The notes under the pieces are model-generated. The model had not been told where the DNA came from, did not search any database, and saw only the letters and a list, made by a program, of their open reading frames with translations. Positions 52,876 through 62,711 of a DNA stretch of 64,000 nt are shown piece by piece. Numbering within the stretch: position 1 is the stretch's first letter; each line of letters starts with the position of its first letter. The stretch is taken from contig CAZWCE010000012.1 in NCBI GenBank assembly GCA_964632505.1, forward strand, positions 72,106 to 136,105, in the 5' to 3' direction. Origin of the DNA: CAZWCE01 sp964632505. Its GTDB lineage: Bacteria; Planctomycetota; Planctomycetia; Pirellulales; Thermoguttaceae. A program made the translations under genes and the position numbers.

Positions 52876-55800
52876 TCAAGTGATTTTCTTTTTCAGTTGC
52901 TTCGACTTCAACTCGATTTCACGAAGCAGACAAAAACTGACCGGGACGAAAAACAGGGTGATCAGGGCGATGCTCATCCCACCGAAGGATGGAATCGCCA
53001 TCGGCACCATCAGGTCGCTGCCGCGGCCATCGCTGGTGAGGATCGGCAGCAGCGCCAAAATCGTGGTGGCCGTCGTCATCAGGCAAGGGCGAATGCGTCG
53101 CAATCCGGCTTGCACCGTCGCGTCGCGAATCTCTTGCTTCGTTCGAGGTTGATTCTCTCGGAACGAATCGCTCAGATACGAGGCGATGACCACCCCGTCG
53201 TCGGTCGCGATGCCGAGCAAGGCGATGAACCCCACCCAAACCGCGACGCTCAAATTATAGGGGGTGACATGGAAAAGGTCCCGCATGTCGACCCCGAAAA
53301 CCGAGAAGTTCAGAAACCAGTCGGTCGAATAGAGTCCCAGCATGAGGAATCCGCCCGAGAAGGCGACGAACACGCCCGCGAAGATCAAAAGCGTGGTGCC
53401 GACGGCCCGAAACTGCAAAAACAGGATAATGAAGATCAAAAACAAGGCCAGAGGAACGACGACGGCCAGGGTTTTGGCCGAGCGGACCTGATTCTGATAA
53501 CTTCCGATGAAGGTCGGCTTCGCGACACCCGGGGGAAGTGACAATCCCCCGTTGGCGATCGCCTCTTCCAAATGTTTCCGCGCATTCTCGACCACCTCGA
53601 CTTCGGCATACCCCTTCTTTTTATTGAAGATCACATAGCCGACCAGTCGGGTATTTTCACTCTTGATCGCCTGGGGGCCCCGGACGTAGCGGATCGTCGT
53701 CAGTTCCTTCATGGGAATCTGAGTTCCGTCGGGTGCGGCGACGAGAATATTCCGGATCGCCTGGATCGAATCGCGCAGTTCCCGTTTGTAACGCGCCCGG
53801 ATCGGGTATCGCTCACGGCCTTCGAACATCGTCGTGATCTTGCGGCCGCCGATCGCCGTTTCGATCACATTCTGGATGTCGCGGATATTCAAACCGTATC
53901 GGGCAATCGCCTTTCTGTCGATGTCGATCTCCAGGTAGGGCTTCCCGACCAGACGATCGGCGAACACCGTGGCAGGGGCTACCCCCGGAACCTCTTTGAG
54001 CAACGACTCGATCTGGAGGCCCGTCTCCTCGATTTCTCGAAGGTCATCGCCCAGCACGCGAACCGCCATCGGGGCACGCACGCCCGTTTGCAGCATCACT
54101 TGTCGGGCTTCGATCGGTTGCAGCTCCGAGGCTCCCGTGGTTCCCGGCAGATGGGAGACCTCCTCGATCAAATTCCAGATATCCCGAGGATCCTGCACTC
54201 CCGCCCATGCCTCCCGGCCGGGATTGATGGCGGGATCCAGCGCCGGACGCCAAAGCCGAAAGGGATGACCGCCCTCTTGTGGAATCAACTCCCCCGCTTG
54301 ATCGCGGAGGAACTTTCCCCGAACCTTGTAGGGGGCGCCGTCTTCGGCCGAAATCCGTTTGCCCTGGCGCGACCGGAAGAAATCGACCTCGTCCGGATCA
54401 TGGGCGAAAAGCTTCGGTTTCCCATGCTCGTCGAGCAGATAGACCGGATGATAATGGATGACCGTTTCGACCATCGAAATCGGCGCGGGATCGAGCGGAC
54501 TTTCCACACGCCCGATCTTGCCCACCACTTCTCGAACCTCCGGCAGAGCCATGATCGCCCGGTCTTGCTTCTGGAGCACATCGAGGGCTTCCCCGATCGA
54601 GGCATGCGGCATCGTCGTCGGCATGAGCAAGTAGGAGCCTTCATCGAAATCGGGCATGAATTCTTCACCCAATCCTGGAAACTGATGATGCATCCAGACC
54701 CAGGCTGGTTGAGAGCGGATACGTTCCTCGTCGATCCCCGCCAGCGAAGCCAGTTTCGGTACGAAGGCAAAAACCGGACTGAAGCCGAGCCAGATGATCA
54801 GGCCGATCAGGACGGTCGTCATCGGCAGCAGATAGAAAACGATTTTCCAAGCCAGGAAAAACCGCAGAATCGGTTCGTAAAGCTTCAGAAAGATCAAAAA
54901 GACGGCAAGGATGCCGACGATCATCGTTCCGACGAAAATCAGATTTCGGAGGAGGCCGTTTCCGATTCCCAGCGGCATCCAGTGCTCGGTCAAGAAAACC
55001 AGGACCACCGAGAAGGCGACTCCGCTGGCGATAAACGTGGTCGCCCCGGCGACTCGCTTCGGAAGCAGGCTCTTCCCGAGGACGGATCCCGCCCAGAGCA
55101 CGAGGGCCCCGGCGAGCCACCAGCTCTGCTGGAGCATCAAATACCCGGCTCCGGCCAGGAGGATCGCCGCACCGGCCCATCGGATCCAATGTCGTTGGAA
55201 TCGCCGATGGAACAGCACATGCGCCAGAGGGGGAAGAAACGTGAGGGCCACGAGGATCGAGGAGAATAGGGCGAACGTCTTGGTGAATGCGAGCGGCTTG
55301 AACATTTTGCCTTCCTGGCCGACCATGGCGAAGACGGGCAAAAAGCTGATGATGGTGGTGAGAATCGCCGTCAACACCGGTCGTCCCACCTCGCTTGCCG
55401 CCCGGAAAATCACTTCCAGTCGGTTATCCTCTTCCTCCGATTCTTCCAAGTGGCGCAGGATGTTCTCGCAAAGGATCACTCCCATGTCGACCATCGTCCC
55501 GATCGCGATCGCGATGCCGGTGAGCGACATGATGTTCGAATTTACATCGAACAGCTTCATCGCGATGAAGGAGAACAGCACCGCCAGGGGCAAGAGCGAC
55601 GAGATCATCAAGCTCGACCGCAAGTGCCATACCATGGCGATGACCACCAGGATCGTCACCAGGATCTCTTCGGAGAGAGCATCGCCCAACGTTCCGAGCG
55701 TTTCGTGGATCAGTTCGGTTCGGTCGTAAAACGGGACGATCGTCACCTTCGAGAGACGGCCGTCGGCCAGTCGCTTTTCGGGAAGTCCCGGTGCGATCTC

Positions 55801-56817
55801 CTGGATTTTTTGTTTGACATTCTTGATCGTCTCCAGAGGGTTCTCGTCGTAACGCACCACGACGACCCCCCCGACCGCCTCGGCCCCGCCCTTATCGAGG
55901 ACTCCCCGGCGCATCGCCGGACCGGTGGCGATATCGGCGACGTTCTTCAGGTAGATCGGCACATGGTCTTGCGACTTGATGACCGTGTTTTCGAGGTCTT
56001 CCACTTTCTCGATGAAGCCCAGCCCCCGAAGCACGTATTCCACGCGATTGATCTCGATGGTTCGGGCTCCCACGTCGATGTTCGATCGCATGATCGCCCG
56101 ATAGACATCATCGAGGGTCACGTCGTAGGCTCGCATGGCATCGGGATCGACATCGACCTGGTACTCCCGGACGAAACCTCCGACTGAGGCCACTTCACTG
56201 ACCCCCTCGGCCGATTGCAGGCTGTAGCGCACATGCCAATCTTGGATCGACCGCAGCTCCTCCAAATCCCAGCCGCCGACCACTTCTCCGGTTTCGGGAT
56301 CCCGGCCTTCGAGCGTGTACCAGTAGATTTGCCCCAAGGCGGTGGCATCGGGACCGAGCGTCGGCGTGACGCCTTCCGGAAGTTCACGCTGCGCGACGCT
56401 CAGACGCTCCAGAATCCGCGATCGCGACCAATAGAATTCGACGTCATCTTCGAACACCACGTAGACGCTGGAAAAACCGAAGTAGGAATGGCTTCGAATC
56501 GTCTTCACCCCGGGGACGCCCAAGAGCGAAACCGTCAACGGATACGTGATCTGATCCTCGATGTCTTGGGGGGAACGCCCCGGCCATTCCGTGAAGACGA
56601 TCTGCTGATTCTCGCCGATGTTCGGCAGCGCATCGACCGGAATCGGCTCCCGAGGGAGATAGGGCACTTCGTAGTCGAACGGCATCGTCATCAGTGCCCA
56701 GCCGAAAAGCGACACGAAGACCAGAAAAACGATCAGCTTGTTTTCCAGGCAGAAACGAATCAGGCCGTCGACCATCCGCCCGAGGGCATCCTTGTGCGGC
56801 CGTGTCGGAGTGCTCAT
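52876..56817 (-). CDS. cusA: Heavy-metal efflux RND transporter (CusA/CzcA family)
   Basis: This 1313-residue inner-membrane proton-driven pump exports metal ions, probably Cu+/Ag+ or divalent cations, through CusB and TolC. The ATG at 56817 has AGGAGGG upstream and overlaps the cusB stop as ATGA, so the two are translationally coupled. Family marks are YPLTVSLLGVPGVKTIRS, the TM4 Asp in GIAIAIGTMVDMGVILCEN, PLAFTKTFALFSSILVALTFLPP and VWVGFIALLGIATDDGVVIASYL. The protein is about 270 residues longer than E. coli CusA. An insert after the first-half TM bundle (about residues 570-690) adds about four helices, and a soluble insert follows near residue 790. The porter region carries MPTTMP and FMPDFDEGS, resembling the Met-rich route of CusA. 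Confidence 0.93.
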   Translation of the reverse strand: MSTPTRPHKDALGRMVDGLIRFCLENKLIVFLVFVSLFGWALMTMPFDYEVPYLPREPIPVDALPNIGENQQIVFTEWPGRSPQDIEDQITYPLTVSLLGVPGVKTIRSHSYFGFSSVYVVFEDDVEFYWSRSRILERLSVAQRELPEGVTPTLGPDATALGQIYWYTLEGRDPETGEVVGGWDLEELRSIQDWHVRYSLQSAEGVSEVASVGGFVREYQVDVDPDAMRAYDVTLDDVYRAIMRSNIDVGARTIEINRVEYVLRGLGFIEKVEDLENTVIKSQDHVPIYLKNVADIATGPAMRRGVLDKGGAEAVGGVVVVRYDENPLETIKNVKQKIQEIAPGLPEKRLADGRLSKVTIVPFYDRTELIHETLGTLGDALSEEILVTILVVIAMVWHLRSSLMISSLLPLAVLFSFIAMKLFDVNSNIMSLTGIAIAIGTMVDMGVILCENILRHLEESEEEDNRLEVIFRAASEVGRPVLTAILTTIISFLPVFAMVGQEGKMFKPLAFTKTFALFSSILVALTFLPPLAHVLFHRRFQRHWIRWAGAAILLAGAGYLMLQQSWWLAGALVLWAGSVLGKSLLPKRVAGATTFIASGVAFSVVLVFLTEHWMPLGIGNGLLRNLIFVGTMIVGILAVFLIFLKLYEPILRFFLAWKIVFYLLPMTTVLIGLIIWLGFSPVFAFVPKLASLAGIDEERIRSQPAWVWMHHQFPGLGEEFMPDFDEGSYLLMPTTMPHASIGEALDVLQKQDRAIMALPEVREVVGKIGRVESPLDPAPISMVETVIHYHPVYLLDEHGKPKLFAHDPDEVDFFRSRQGKRISAEDGAPYKVRGKFLRDQAGELIPQEGGHPFRLWRPALDPAINPGREAWAGVQDPRDIWNLIEEVSHLPGTTGASELQPIEARQVMLQTGVRAPMAVRVLGDDLREIEETGLQIESLLKEVPGVAPATVFADRLVGKPYLEIDIDRKAIARYGLNIRDIQNVIETAIGGRKITTMFEGRERYPIRARYKRELRDSIQAIRNILVAAPDGTQIPMKELTTIRYVRGPQAIKSENTRLVGYVIFNKKKGYAEVEVVENARKHLEEAIANGGLSLPPGVAKPTFIGSYQNQVRSAKTLAVVVPLALFLIFIILFLQFRAVGTTLLIFAGVFVAFSGGFLMLGLYSTDWFLNFSVFGVDMRDLFHVTPYNLSVAVWVGFIALLGIATDDGVVIASYLSDSFRENQPRTKQEIRDATVQAGLRRIRPCLMTTATTILALLPILTSDGRGSDLMVPMAIPSFGGMSIALITLFFVPVSFCLLREIELKSKQLKKKIT

Positions 56818-58832
56818 CGCTCTTCCCTCCTCTTCGAATCGCGGGAGGTGGCGAATGGAGGAAAGGTCTGACGGATTTCGCCGCACTTGAGCATCTGGCT
56901 GCCGAAATACGAATTGAAAATCTCTTCACGCACCTGGAGCCACGGAGCTCCCTGGTTATTGAAAGCCATTGGGCAGTAAGCCTCTCGCAGTGGGGCCTCG
57001 AGCGGGTTGCCGAAGACCTCGACCAACTCGATCATCGCGAAGGAGAGCGTTTCGAATTTCTGCCGCAACTCGGCCATGCTCATTTCCGTGAATTCGACTT
57101 CCAAGGCTCCGCGGAGCATCGCACGCACGTCGCGCCATGCCAGAAGCGGCTCCCCGGTCAGCAGCCCCTCCCCCTCGACTTTCCCGAAAGTATCGTGGAA
57201 TTGCTCGGCCGCCTTTTTCGATGCCGCCAGATCGTCGGAAGCCAGCGCTTCCTGCAAGTCGATGTAATCGGACACCAGCGGTCGAAGCTGCTCCAAGAAG
57301 CTCGCGTCGACTCTGAGTTCCGGCATTGGGGGCAAGGCTTCCTCTTCCAATGTCATCATGCTCGGACGAGCTCGGATCTGGAGTTCGCTGTCGAGCTTGA
57401 AACTCCCGTTGGTGACGACATGTTCACCTTCCTCGAGACCCGTCTCGACAATGAAACGATCGTTCGCACGCGGACCCAGCGTCACTTCCCGGCCCTGGTA
57501 GGTCGGCGTATCCTGATCGGGAACTTCCACGTAAACCACCGCCCGTTTGCCGGTTAAAAGGGGAGCGGTGTCGGGAATCAGCAGAGGTTTCGGCGGGCGC
57601 TTCTCCGGCACCGAATAGCCCAGGGAAGAGGCCGGGACCAAATCCATGCCGCAAACATCGCACTTGCCGGGACCGTCCTTGACGATTTCCGGGTGCATGG
57701 GCGAGATCCACTTGCCCACCAGTGTCGGATCGTAAACATCGCCGTGGGCATCGAGTCGGCTTTCCACGACCGCCTGGACGAACATGCCCGGCTTGAGCCA
57801 TCCCTTTTCGTTGGGAACATTGACCCGAACGCGGACGGTCCGGGTCGGATCGTTGAGCATCGGTTTGATGAAGGCGATGCGTCCTTCGATGATTTTGCCC
57901 GGATAACTCTTCGTGGTCAATTCCACTTTTTGGCCATAGCGCAACCAGGCGATGTCCGATTCGTAAGCATCGAGATAGACCCAAACCACAGAGAGATCGG
58001 CGAGATTGTAAATGACCGTTCCCTCATCGACGTATTGGCCCTCTTTGGCGTGTTTGTCAATGACGATTCCGCTCTGAGGGGCGTAAATGGTCAGCGTCTC
58101 CGACGGAGTTCCCCGCTCCAGGAGGCTTTCGATCTGATGTGGCTGCACTCCCAATAGTCGCAACTTCTCCCGGGCATTTTCGAGGGTCGTCTTTCCGAAA
58201 GAAGGATCCTCGCCTTGAAATTTTTCCTCAAGCCGCCTCGCCTGAAGAAGCTCCCTTTGGGCAACGATCAGCTCAGGACTGTACAGCTCGGCCATGTGGT
58301 CGTCCTTGCGAACGGCGATGCCGGTATAGTCGACGAAGAGTTCCTCGATGCGGCCTCGTACCCAGGCCGTGATGTCGGCGACCCGGGTTTCGTCGTAGTC
58401 GACTTTGCCGAAGAGACGAATATTCTGGGTGGCATACTTCCGGATCACGGGAGTGGTCTGGATTTCCGCGATTTCTACGGCCGCTTCACTCATGGTCAAT
58501 CGCCAGGGATCCCCGGAAGCGTCTTCCGTCTCTTTTTTCGGGATCAGATCCATGAAGCAGATCGGACACTTTCCCTTTTCCGGCAAGGAGACCTGCGGAT
58601 GCATCGAGCAGGTCCAGGTCACATCCTCTCCGTCTTCAGCGGTCGTCGAAGAATCGCGATCCCCTTGTTGGGAAGCGGCCTGTTTTTCGGAAGAGTAACT
58701 TTTCGCGAAATAGCCGAGGATTACGCCGAGACCGATCAAAGCTACGACCCCAAGCAAGAAGACGATGGATTTCCCTATCCGCTTTGCCCATCTCGGTTTA
58801 CGCCTACTTTCGTTCTGGTTTTCAGGTGTCAT
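56814..58832 (-). CDS. cusB: Efflux membrane-fusion protein (CusB-like) with two heavy-metal-binding domains
   Basis: This 672-residue periplasmic adaptor has an N-terminal membrane helix (IVFLLGVVALIGLGVILGYF). A heavy-metal-binding domain WTCSMHPQVSL...CPICFMDLIP lies at about residues 73-99. The HlyD-type barrel-sandwich and hairpin follow (GIVIDKHAKEGQYVDEG, VWVYLDAYESDI). A second metal-binding domain, ISPMHPEI...CDVCGMDLVP, is inserted near residues 372-400. The C-terminus (about 510-665) is a DUF3347-like domain with YCPMAFNNQGAPWLQ and a MLKCGEI. It links CusA to the outer-membrane channel, and the extra Cys/Met/His sites probably load metal. It is the first gene of the minus-strand run. 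Confidence 0.92.
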   Translation of the reverse strand: MTPENQNESRRKPRWAKRIGKSIVFLLGVVALIGLGVILGYFAKSYSSEKQAASQQGDRDSSTTAEDGEDVTWTCSMHPQVSLPEKGKCPICFMDLIPKKETEDASGDPWRLTMSEAAVEIAEIQTTPVIRKYATQNIRLFGKVDYDETRVADITAWVRGRIEELFVDYTGIAVRKDDHMAELYSPELIVAQRELLQARRLEEKFQGEDPSFGKTTLENAREKLRLLGVQPHQIESLLERGTPSETLTIYAPQSGIVIDKHAKEGQYVDEGTVIYNLADLSVVWVYLDAYESDIAWLRYGQKVELTTKSYPGKIIEGRIAFIKPMLNDPTRTVRVRVNVPNEKGWLKPGMFVQAVVESRLDAHGDVYDPTLVGKWISPMHPEIVKDGPGKCDVCGMDLVPASSLGYSVPEKRPPKPLLIPDTAPLLTGKRAVVYVEVPDQDTPTYQGREVTLGPRANDRFIVETGLEEGEHVVTNGSFKLDSELQIRARPSMMTLEEEALPPMPELRVDASFLEQLRPLVSDYIDLQEALASDDLAASKKAAEQFHDTFGKVEGEGLLTGEPLLAWRDVRAMLRGALEVEFTEMSMAELRQKFETLSFAMIELVEVFGNPLEAPLREAYCPMAFNNQGAPWLQVREEIFNSYFGSQMLKCGEIRQTFPPFATSRDSKRREER

Positions 58833-58935
58833 TTCATGATCTTTCCGGTTCTAGAAAGTCAGTCGAACGATTTTTAGAGCAAATTTATAGAATGGCGTGC
58901 TATTTTGCGGCTCGTGATTCAGCCCACCTTTTTTT

Positions 58936-58967
58936 ACCAAAACAGATTTTTTTGGTTCTGAAAACCA
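58936..58967. promoter_or_regulatory. Overlapping inverted repeats between cusB and tolC
   Basis: ACCAAAA (58936-58942) is the inverse of TTTTGGT (58950-58956). The latter overlaps a second repeat, TGGTT and AACCA, at 58953-58967. A further ACCAAAA follows at 58967-58973. The cluster lies midway between two divergent efflux genes, where a metal-responsive repressor or activator would be expected. No known copper box is recognised. Confidence 0.5.
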
Positions 58968-59075
58968 CCAAAACATACCCTTTTCAAATTATTCTCCCGC
59001 ATTTCCTGTAATAAAAGCCTCGCCCAGAGAGATATATCCGCCGATAAAAGGAAATATCCGGGTTGTTTTGGAAAA

Positions 59076-60566
59076 ATGGGTCAAGTCATGAAAAAAACAA
59101 GAATGCACAAATTATTTCCGTTCGTTTGTGTATGCATGTTCTGGTGGGCGACGTCGTGCTCTATTCGGGGGGAAGAGATGCTGTCCCCCCGTTTCGATGC
59201 CGTCGGGGCGGAGCCCGGTTATGCCGCAACCTCGTCGACGCAATCTTCCGGGGGAGAACCTGCCTTGCCTCCCTCCATGGCTTCCAACACCGCTCCCATG
59301 TTCCGTGGCCCGACTTCGCTGGAGGCTTTGGTCGATCGTGCCCTTTCGGCGAATCCCCGGATCCAGGCAGCCCGTTTTCAGGCAGCGTCGCTGGCGGCAC
59401 AGGTTCCCCAGGCGGGCGCGCTGCCCGATCCCCAGTTGGTCACCACGACGTTCCTGGAGGCAATCCAGACTGCGGCGGGCCCCCAAGAACTTGCGATGAG
59501 CCTCTCGCAAAAGATTCCCTGGTTCGGAAAGCGTTCGTTGCGTGGTCAGTTGGCTTATCAGAATGCGATGGCCGCCTACTCCCGTGCGGCGGAACGCGAA
59601 CTGGAAATCGTCAAGCAGGTCAAACATGCTTATTTCGATCTCTATGCGGCGGAACGGGGAACCCAAGAGGCCGAAACGATCGAGCCGCTTCTGGAGAATG
59701 TCATACGCATTGCCCGGGCACGATATGAAACGAACGTGGAAAACAGTGGTCTGGACCAGGTCTTTCAAGCCGAGGTGGAGTTGGCGAAGCTCAAGATGCG
59801 AATCGTACAACTAAAAAAAGAGGAGGATCGGCGTCGGGCAATGTTGATGGCGCTGCTTCATTTGCCGCGGCCGCAGCCCATCCGAACGGAGCGGGAGCTT
59901 CCTCGAAAACAGCTTGCGGAAACGGCCGACCGACTGGTGCGATTGGCGATCGGCCGACAGCCCTCGCTGGAAGCGCATCGACGAGAGATTCATCGAGAGC
60001 AGTCTTCGCTCACGCTGGCCCAAAAGCAATACTACCCCGATGTGACCTTCGGAGTGAACTGGTATGAAATCGGCAACCGGGGGATCAGTCCGGTGACCAA
60101 CGGGAACGACGCGTTCTCGGTGACCGCGGGGGTGAATTTGCCTCTTAATCACAGCAAGTACGATGCCGGGGTTCGGGAGTCCCGCTGCAGGCTCTCTGCC
60201 AAATCGCGGGAATACGCCGCTGCAGAGGACCGTTTGCAAAGGGAGGTGGAAACGCTGTATGCCACTTTCAGCGAACATGACCAGATTCTCAAAATCATGC
60301 AAGATCGGATCCTTCCCCTCGCCGAAAGACAGATCGAGTTGGTCATGGAATCTTATCGTACCGGCCGTCAGGATTTTCAGCAATTGATCGATGCCTACCG
60401 AACGTTCCTGGAGTATCGGATTGAATACTACCAGCGCATCGCTCGACGAGAACAGGCCCTCGCTTCGCTGGAACGCGCCGTGGGACGTGCGACGATCGCC
60501 CCATCTTCCGAAGCGGTCTACCCTCATTTTTCATCGGACGGCCATCCTGAATCGCCTGAAAAATGA
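59076..60566 (+). CDS. Outer-membrane efflux channel (TolC/CusC family)
   Basis: This 496-residue protein begins with a basic signal region and a hydrophobic core ending in WWATSCSIRGEE. The Cys could be a lipobox but is not a clean one. Two TolC-type repeats follow. The first covers about residues 80-275 (LEALVDRALSANPRIQAARFQ, the SLSQKIPWFGKR motif, long coiled coils). The second covers about 285-475 (LVRLAIGRQPSLEAHRREI, SVTAGVNLPLNHSKYD). It should form the exit duct for CusBA. Starts at 59076 and 59088 are both possible. It is transcribed away from cusBA, an unusual split for this pump. Confidence 0.88.
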   Translation: MGQVMKKTRMHKLFPFVCVCMFWWATSCSIRGEEMLSPRFDAVGAEPGYAATSSTQSSGGEPALPPSMASNTAPMFRGPTSLEALVDRALSANPRIQAARFQAASLAAQVPQAGALPDPQLVTTTFLEAIQTAAGPQELAMSLSQKIPWFGKRSLRGQLAYQNAMAAYSRAAERELEIVKQVKHAYFDLYAAERGTQEAETIEPLLENVIRIARARYETNVENSGLDQVFQAEVELAKLKMRIVQLKKEEDRRRAMLMALLHLPRPQPIRTERELPRKQLAETADRLVRLAIGRQPSLEAHRREIHREQSSLTLAQKQYYPDVTFGVNWYEIGNRGISPVTNGNDAFSVTAGVNLPLNHSKYDAGVRESRCRLSAKSREYAAAEDRLQREVETLYATFSEHDQILKIMQDRILPLAERQIELVMESYRTGRQDFQQLIDAYRTFLEYRIEYYQRIARREQALASLERAVGRATIAPSSEAVYPHFSSDGHPESPEK

Positions 60567-60697
60567 AAAAGCGAGGCCCTGAAAAACTTGTTATGGGATG
60601 ATGCTCTCCAACGTCGGCCGGGGATCTACCGGAGTGCTCCGACCGAGAATTCCCCGGCGAGTGGAATCGAAATCCGACTCGGTTTTTGAGCTATGGT

Positions 60698-62380
60698 TCA
60701 CTCTTGTGAGGGGATGGGAACTTCCAAGGCGGTCAGTTTGTAGCCGGACCATGTCTGATGACTCGCTCGCTTCATGGCCCGGACACGGACGAAACGTGCT
60801 GGGACCGGCTCGAACTCTACCCGGTCGGTCGCTTCCCAGGGGACGTACTCTCGATCTTCGATCAACGCGACTTCCCTCCAGGAAGATTCGCTGCGAGGAT
60901 CGGACACCGCCACGTCGACCGCAAACAGCTCGGGATGGATCTTCCAGCCCCAGAGCAAGTTGGCCTGATCGATACGTCGCGTTTCGCCCAAGTCGACGTA
61001 GAGCCATTGCTCGCCGCTTTCCTTGTCGGCCGACCAATGAGTGAAGTAATCGCCGTCGACGGCCGCTTCCGGCGTCTTGCCCGATGAGGCGACGACCGGC
61101 CGGTTTCTGGCGGCATCGAAAACCCCCACTCCCACACGGATGTTGTTCGAGGTCGTCTTGTTGTCGTCGTCATCGATCGCGACGGCCGTCAGATCGTAAC
61201 ACCCGGCTCGGTCGCTCGTCCATTGCAAGTCATAGGGAGGATCCGTCGCTTCGCCGATCTTCCGATCGCCGCAATAAAACTCCACGCGATCGATCTTCCC
61301 GTCTCGGTCGACGGCGTAGGCTTCGATCTTCATGCGACGACTCCGGGTCCATGCGCTGCCGTCGTCAATCGGCTGGAGGATGCCCACTTGGGGAACCAGA
61401 TCGTCGCCCCAAATAGCCGGGGTTTCGTCCAAGGTGACGATGAAATCGTCCCGCATGGTTTTCATTGCCCAGTCGACCGGGCGTCGGCTGCTCGGTGTTC
61501 CCCACCAAGGAAGCACGTACAGCCATCGCGGTAATTCGCCGGATTCCATCAACTTCGGATTCGGAATCGCGTCGCCCTCGCTCATCGCGAGCATTTTGCC
61601 GGGCGAAACTTGCTGCATATCGTCGAAGTACTCACGGTATTTTTCGTCGGCCACTTTGAAATCGACCCCGTAGATGTCGATCCCTGAGATATCGACGTAG
61701 TCCGCCCCGGGATAGAACCGTTTCCGGTATTCGACGGTCTTTTTCTTTCCGACGCCGGCATTGTAGACCCAAATCAGGTTGTCGAGCTTTCGCTCTTTGA
61801 CCATGTAGTCGAAGATCATCCGCCAGAGAGCGGCTGTGTTTTCGGGGGTTTCCTTGTCCGTCCACCAGAACCAACCACCGTCGATTTCGTGAAGCGGACG
61901 CCAAAGGATCGGAACGCCGGCGTCTTCGAGCACCTGGAGTTTATCTGCCGCGGCGGCGATCTCCTTCATCGCCTGAGCGTGTTCCGGGGTGCCGGGAGTG
62001 ACCAAACGGCCTACATCGACCGGCTTCTCCCGGCGTCCCCCCCAGGCGGAATCTTCATCGAAGTGCCAATGCCAGTGGAGCGTGAGGAGGTAGCCGTTCC
62101 GCTTGGCATGCTCGGCGATTTCTTGCGGGTCGCCAAGCCAGCGGATGTCTCGCCCCCAAACGACCGCCTCTTTGCCGGTCTGCTCGTAGTCGTCCGGCGT
62201 GTGGACGTAGACATTGTAGCCGGCCAGCACCTTTTTCTGATAGACCGATTCGAGGTAATCGAGCACCTTCCGGGCTTCCGGGGAAAGATTTGGATTCACC
62301 GGCTCGATCGCCCGGACGGAGAGGGTCGACGAAAAACAGATCGACAACATTAGGACCGCGGAACGAATCAGTGTGCGCAT
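60698..62380 (-). CDS. GH26 beta-mannanase with Ig-like and F5/8-type C-terminal domains
   Basis: This 560-residue enzyme has CAGGAG seven bases before the ATG and a signal peptide ending in SVRA. Residues about 30-330 are a GH26 TIM barrel. The acid/base Glu165 is in WRPLHEIDGGWFWW and the nucleophile Glu268 in LAMSEGDAIP. Family LHWHWH and YVDISGIDIYG blocks are present. GH26 enzymes cleave beta-1,4-mannan internally. An Ig-like domain (about 350-415) and a discoidin-like carbohydrate-binding domain (about 425-555, ending SGYKLTALEV) follow. A good minus-strand promoter lies 60-88 bases upstream. It is divergent from the GH43-like gene, and both probably act on the same polysaccharide. Confidence 0.87.
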   Translation of the reverse strand: MRTLIRSAVLMLSICFSSTLSVRAIEPVNPNLSPEARKVLDYLESVYQKKVLAGYNVYVHTPDDYEQTGKEAVVWGRDIRWLGDPQEIAEHAKRNGYLLTLHWHWHFDEDSAWGGRREKPVDVGRLVTPGTPEHAQAMKEIAAAADKLQVLEDAGVPILWRPLHEIDGGWFWWTDKETPENTAALWRMIFDYMVKERKLDNLIWVYNAGVGKKKTVEYRKRFYPGADYVDISGIDIYGVDFKVADEKYREYFDDMQQVSPGKMLAMSEGDAIPNPKLMESGELPRWLYVLPWWGTPSSRRPVDWAMKTMRDDFIVTLDETPAIWGDDLVPQVGILQPIDDGSAWTRSRRMKIEAYAVDRDGKIDRVEFYCGDRKIGEATDPPYDLQWTSDRAGCYDLTAVAIDDDDNKTTSNNIRVGVGVFDAARNRPVVASSGKTPEAAVDGDYFTHWSADKESGEQWLYVDLGETRRIDQANLLWGWKIHPELFAVDVAVSDPRSESSWREVALIEDREYVPWEATDRVEFEPVPARFVRVRAMKRASHQTWSGYKLTALEVPIPSQE

Positions 62381-62439
62381 GGAGGTTCTCCTGAACGGTT
62401 CGTTTCTTTTGGGTGGAGAGTGGAAAAATCCTAGAGGAA

Positions 62440-62468
62440 ATTATACCACCACCGACCGGGCGTTCCAA
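62440..62468 (-). promoter_or_regulatory. Promoter of the GH26 gene
   Basis: On the minus strand TTGGAA and TATAAT are separated by 17 bases. The start point would be near 62433, giving a leader of about 50 bases. Confidence 0.65.
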
Positions 62469-62568
62469 GAAGAACGCATCGGGAGATCCCCCCGAAGCCT
62501 TTCCGAAGAGGCTTGCTTCAAGATCTTTGCGAAGACGGAGAAAAAATGCTTGATGATCTTTTATGCTG

Positions 62569-62597
62569 TTGTTTCCGACGTTTCCGTGCAATATATT
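62569..62597 (+). promoter_or_regulatory. Promoter of the GH43-like gene
   Basis: TTGTTT and TATATT are separated by 17 bases. Directly downstream, GTAAGGGAA occurs twice in tandem (62601-62619), a possible activator or leader element. Confidence 0.55.
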
Positions 62598-62711
62598 AAA
62601 GTAAGGGAACGTAAGGGAATGCCTTCATGAACAGGGCTTTGCCGCCATTTCCCCGCATCCCCGCTGGAAACCCGCCCCATGTCTTCCATTCACTTCCAGG
62701 AGCCGATCGAC

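Noticed and set aside
53572..55269. 565-residue plus-strand frame opposite cusA
   Set aside because: CusA motifs run through the whole region on the minus strand, so this is a shadow.
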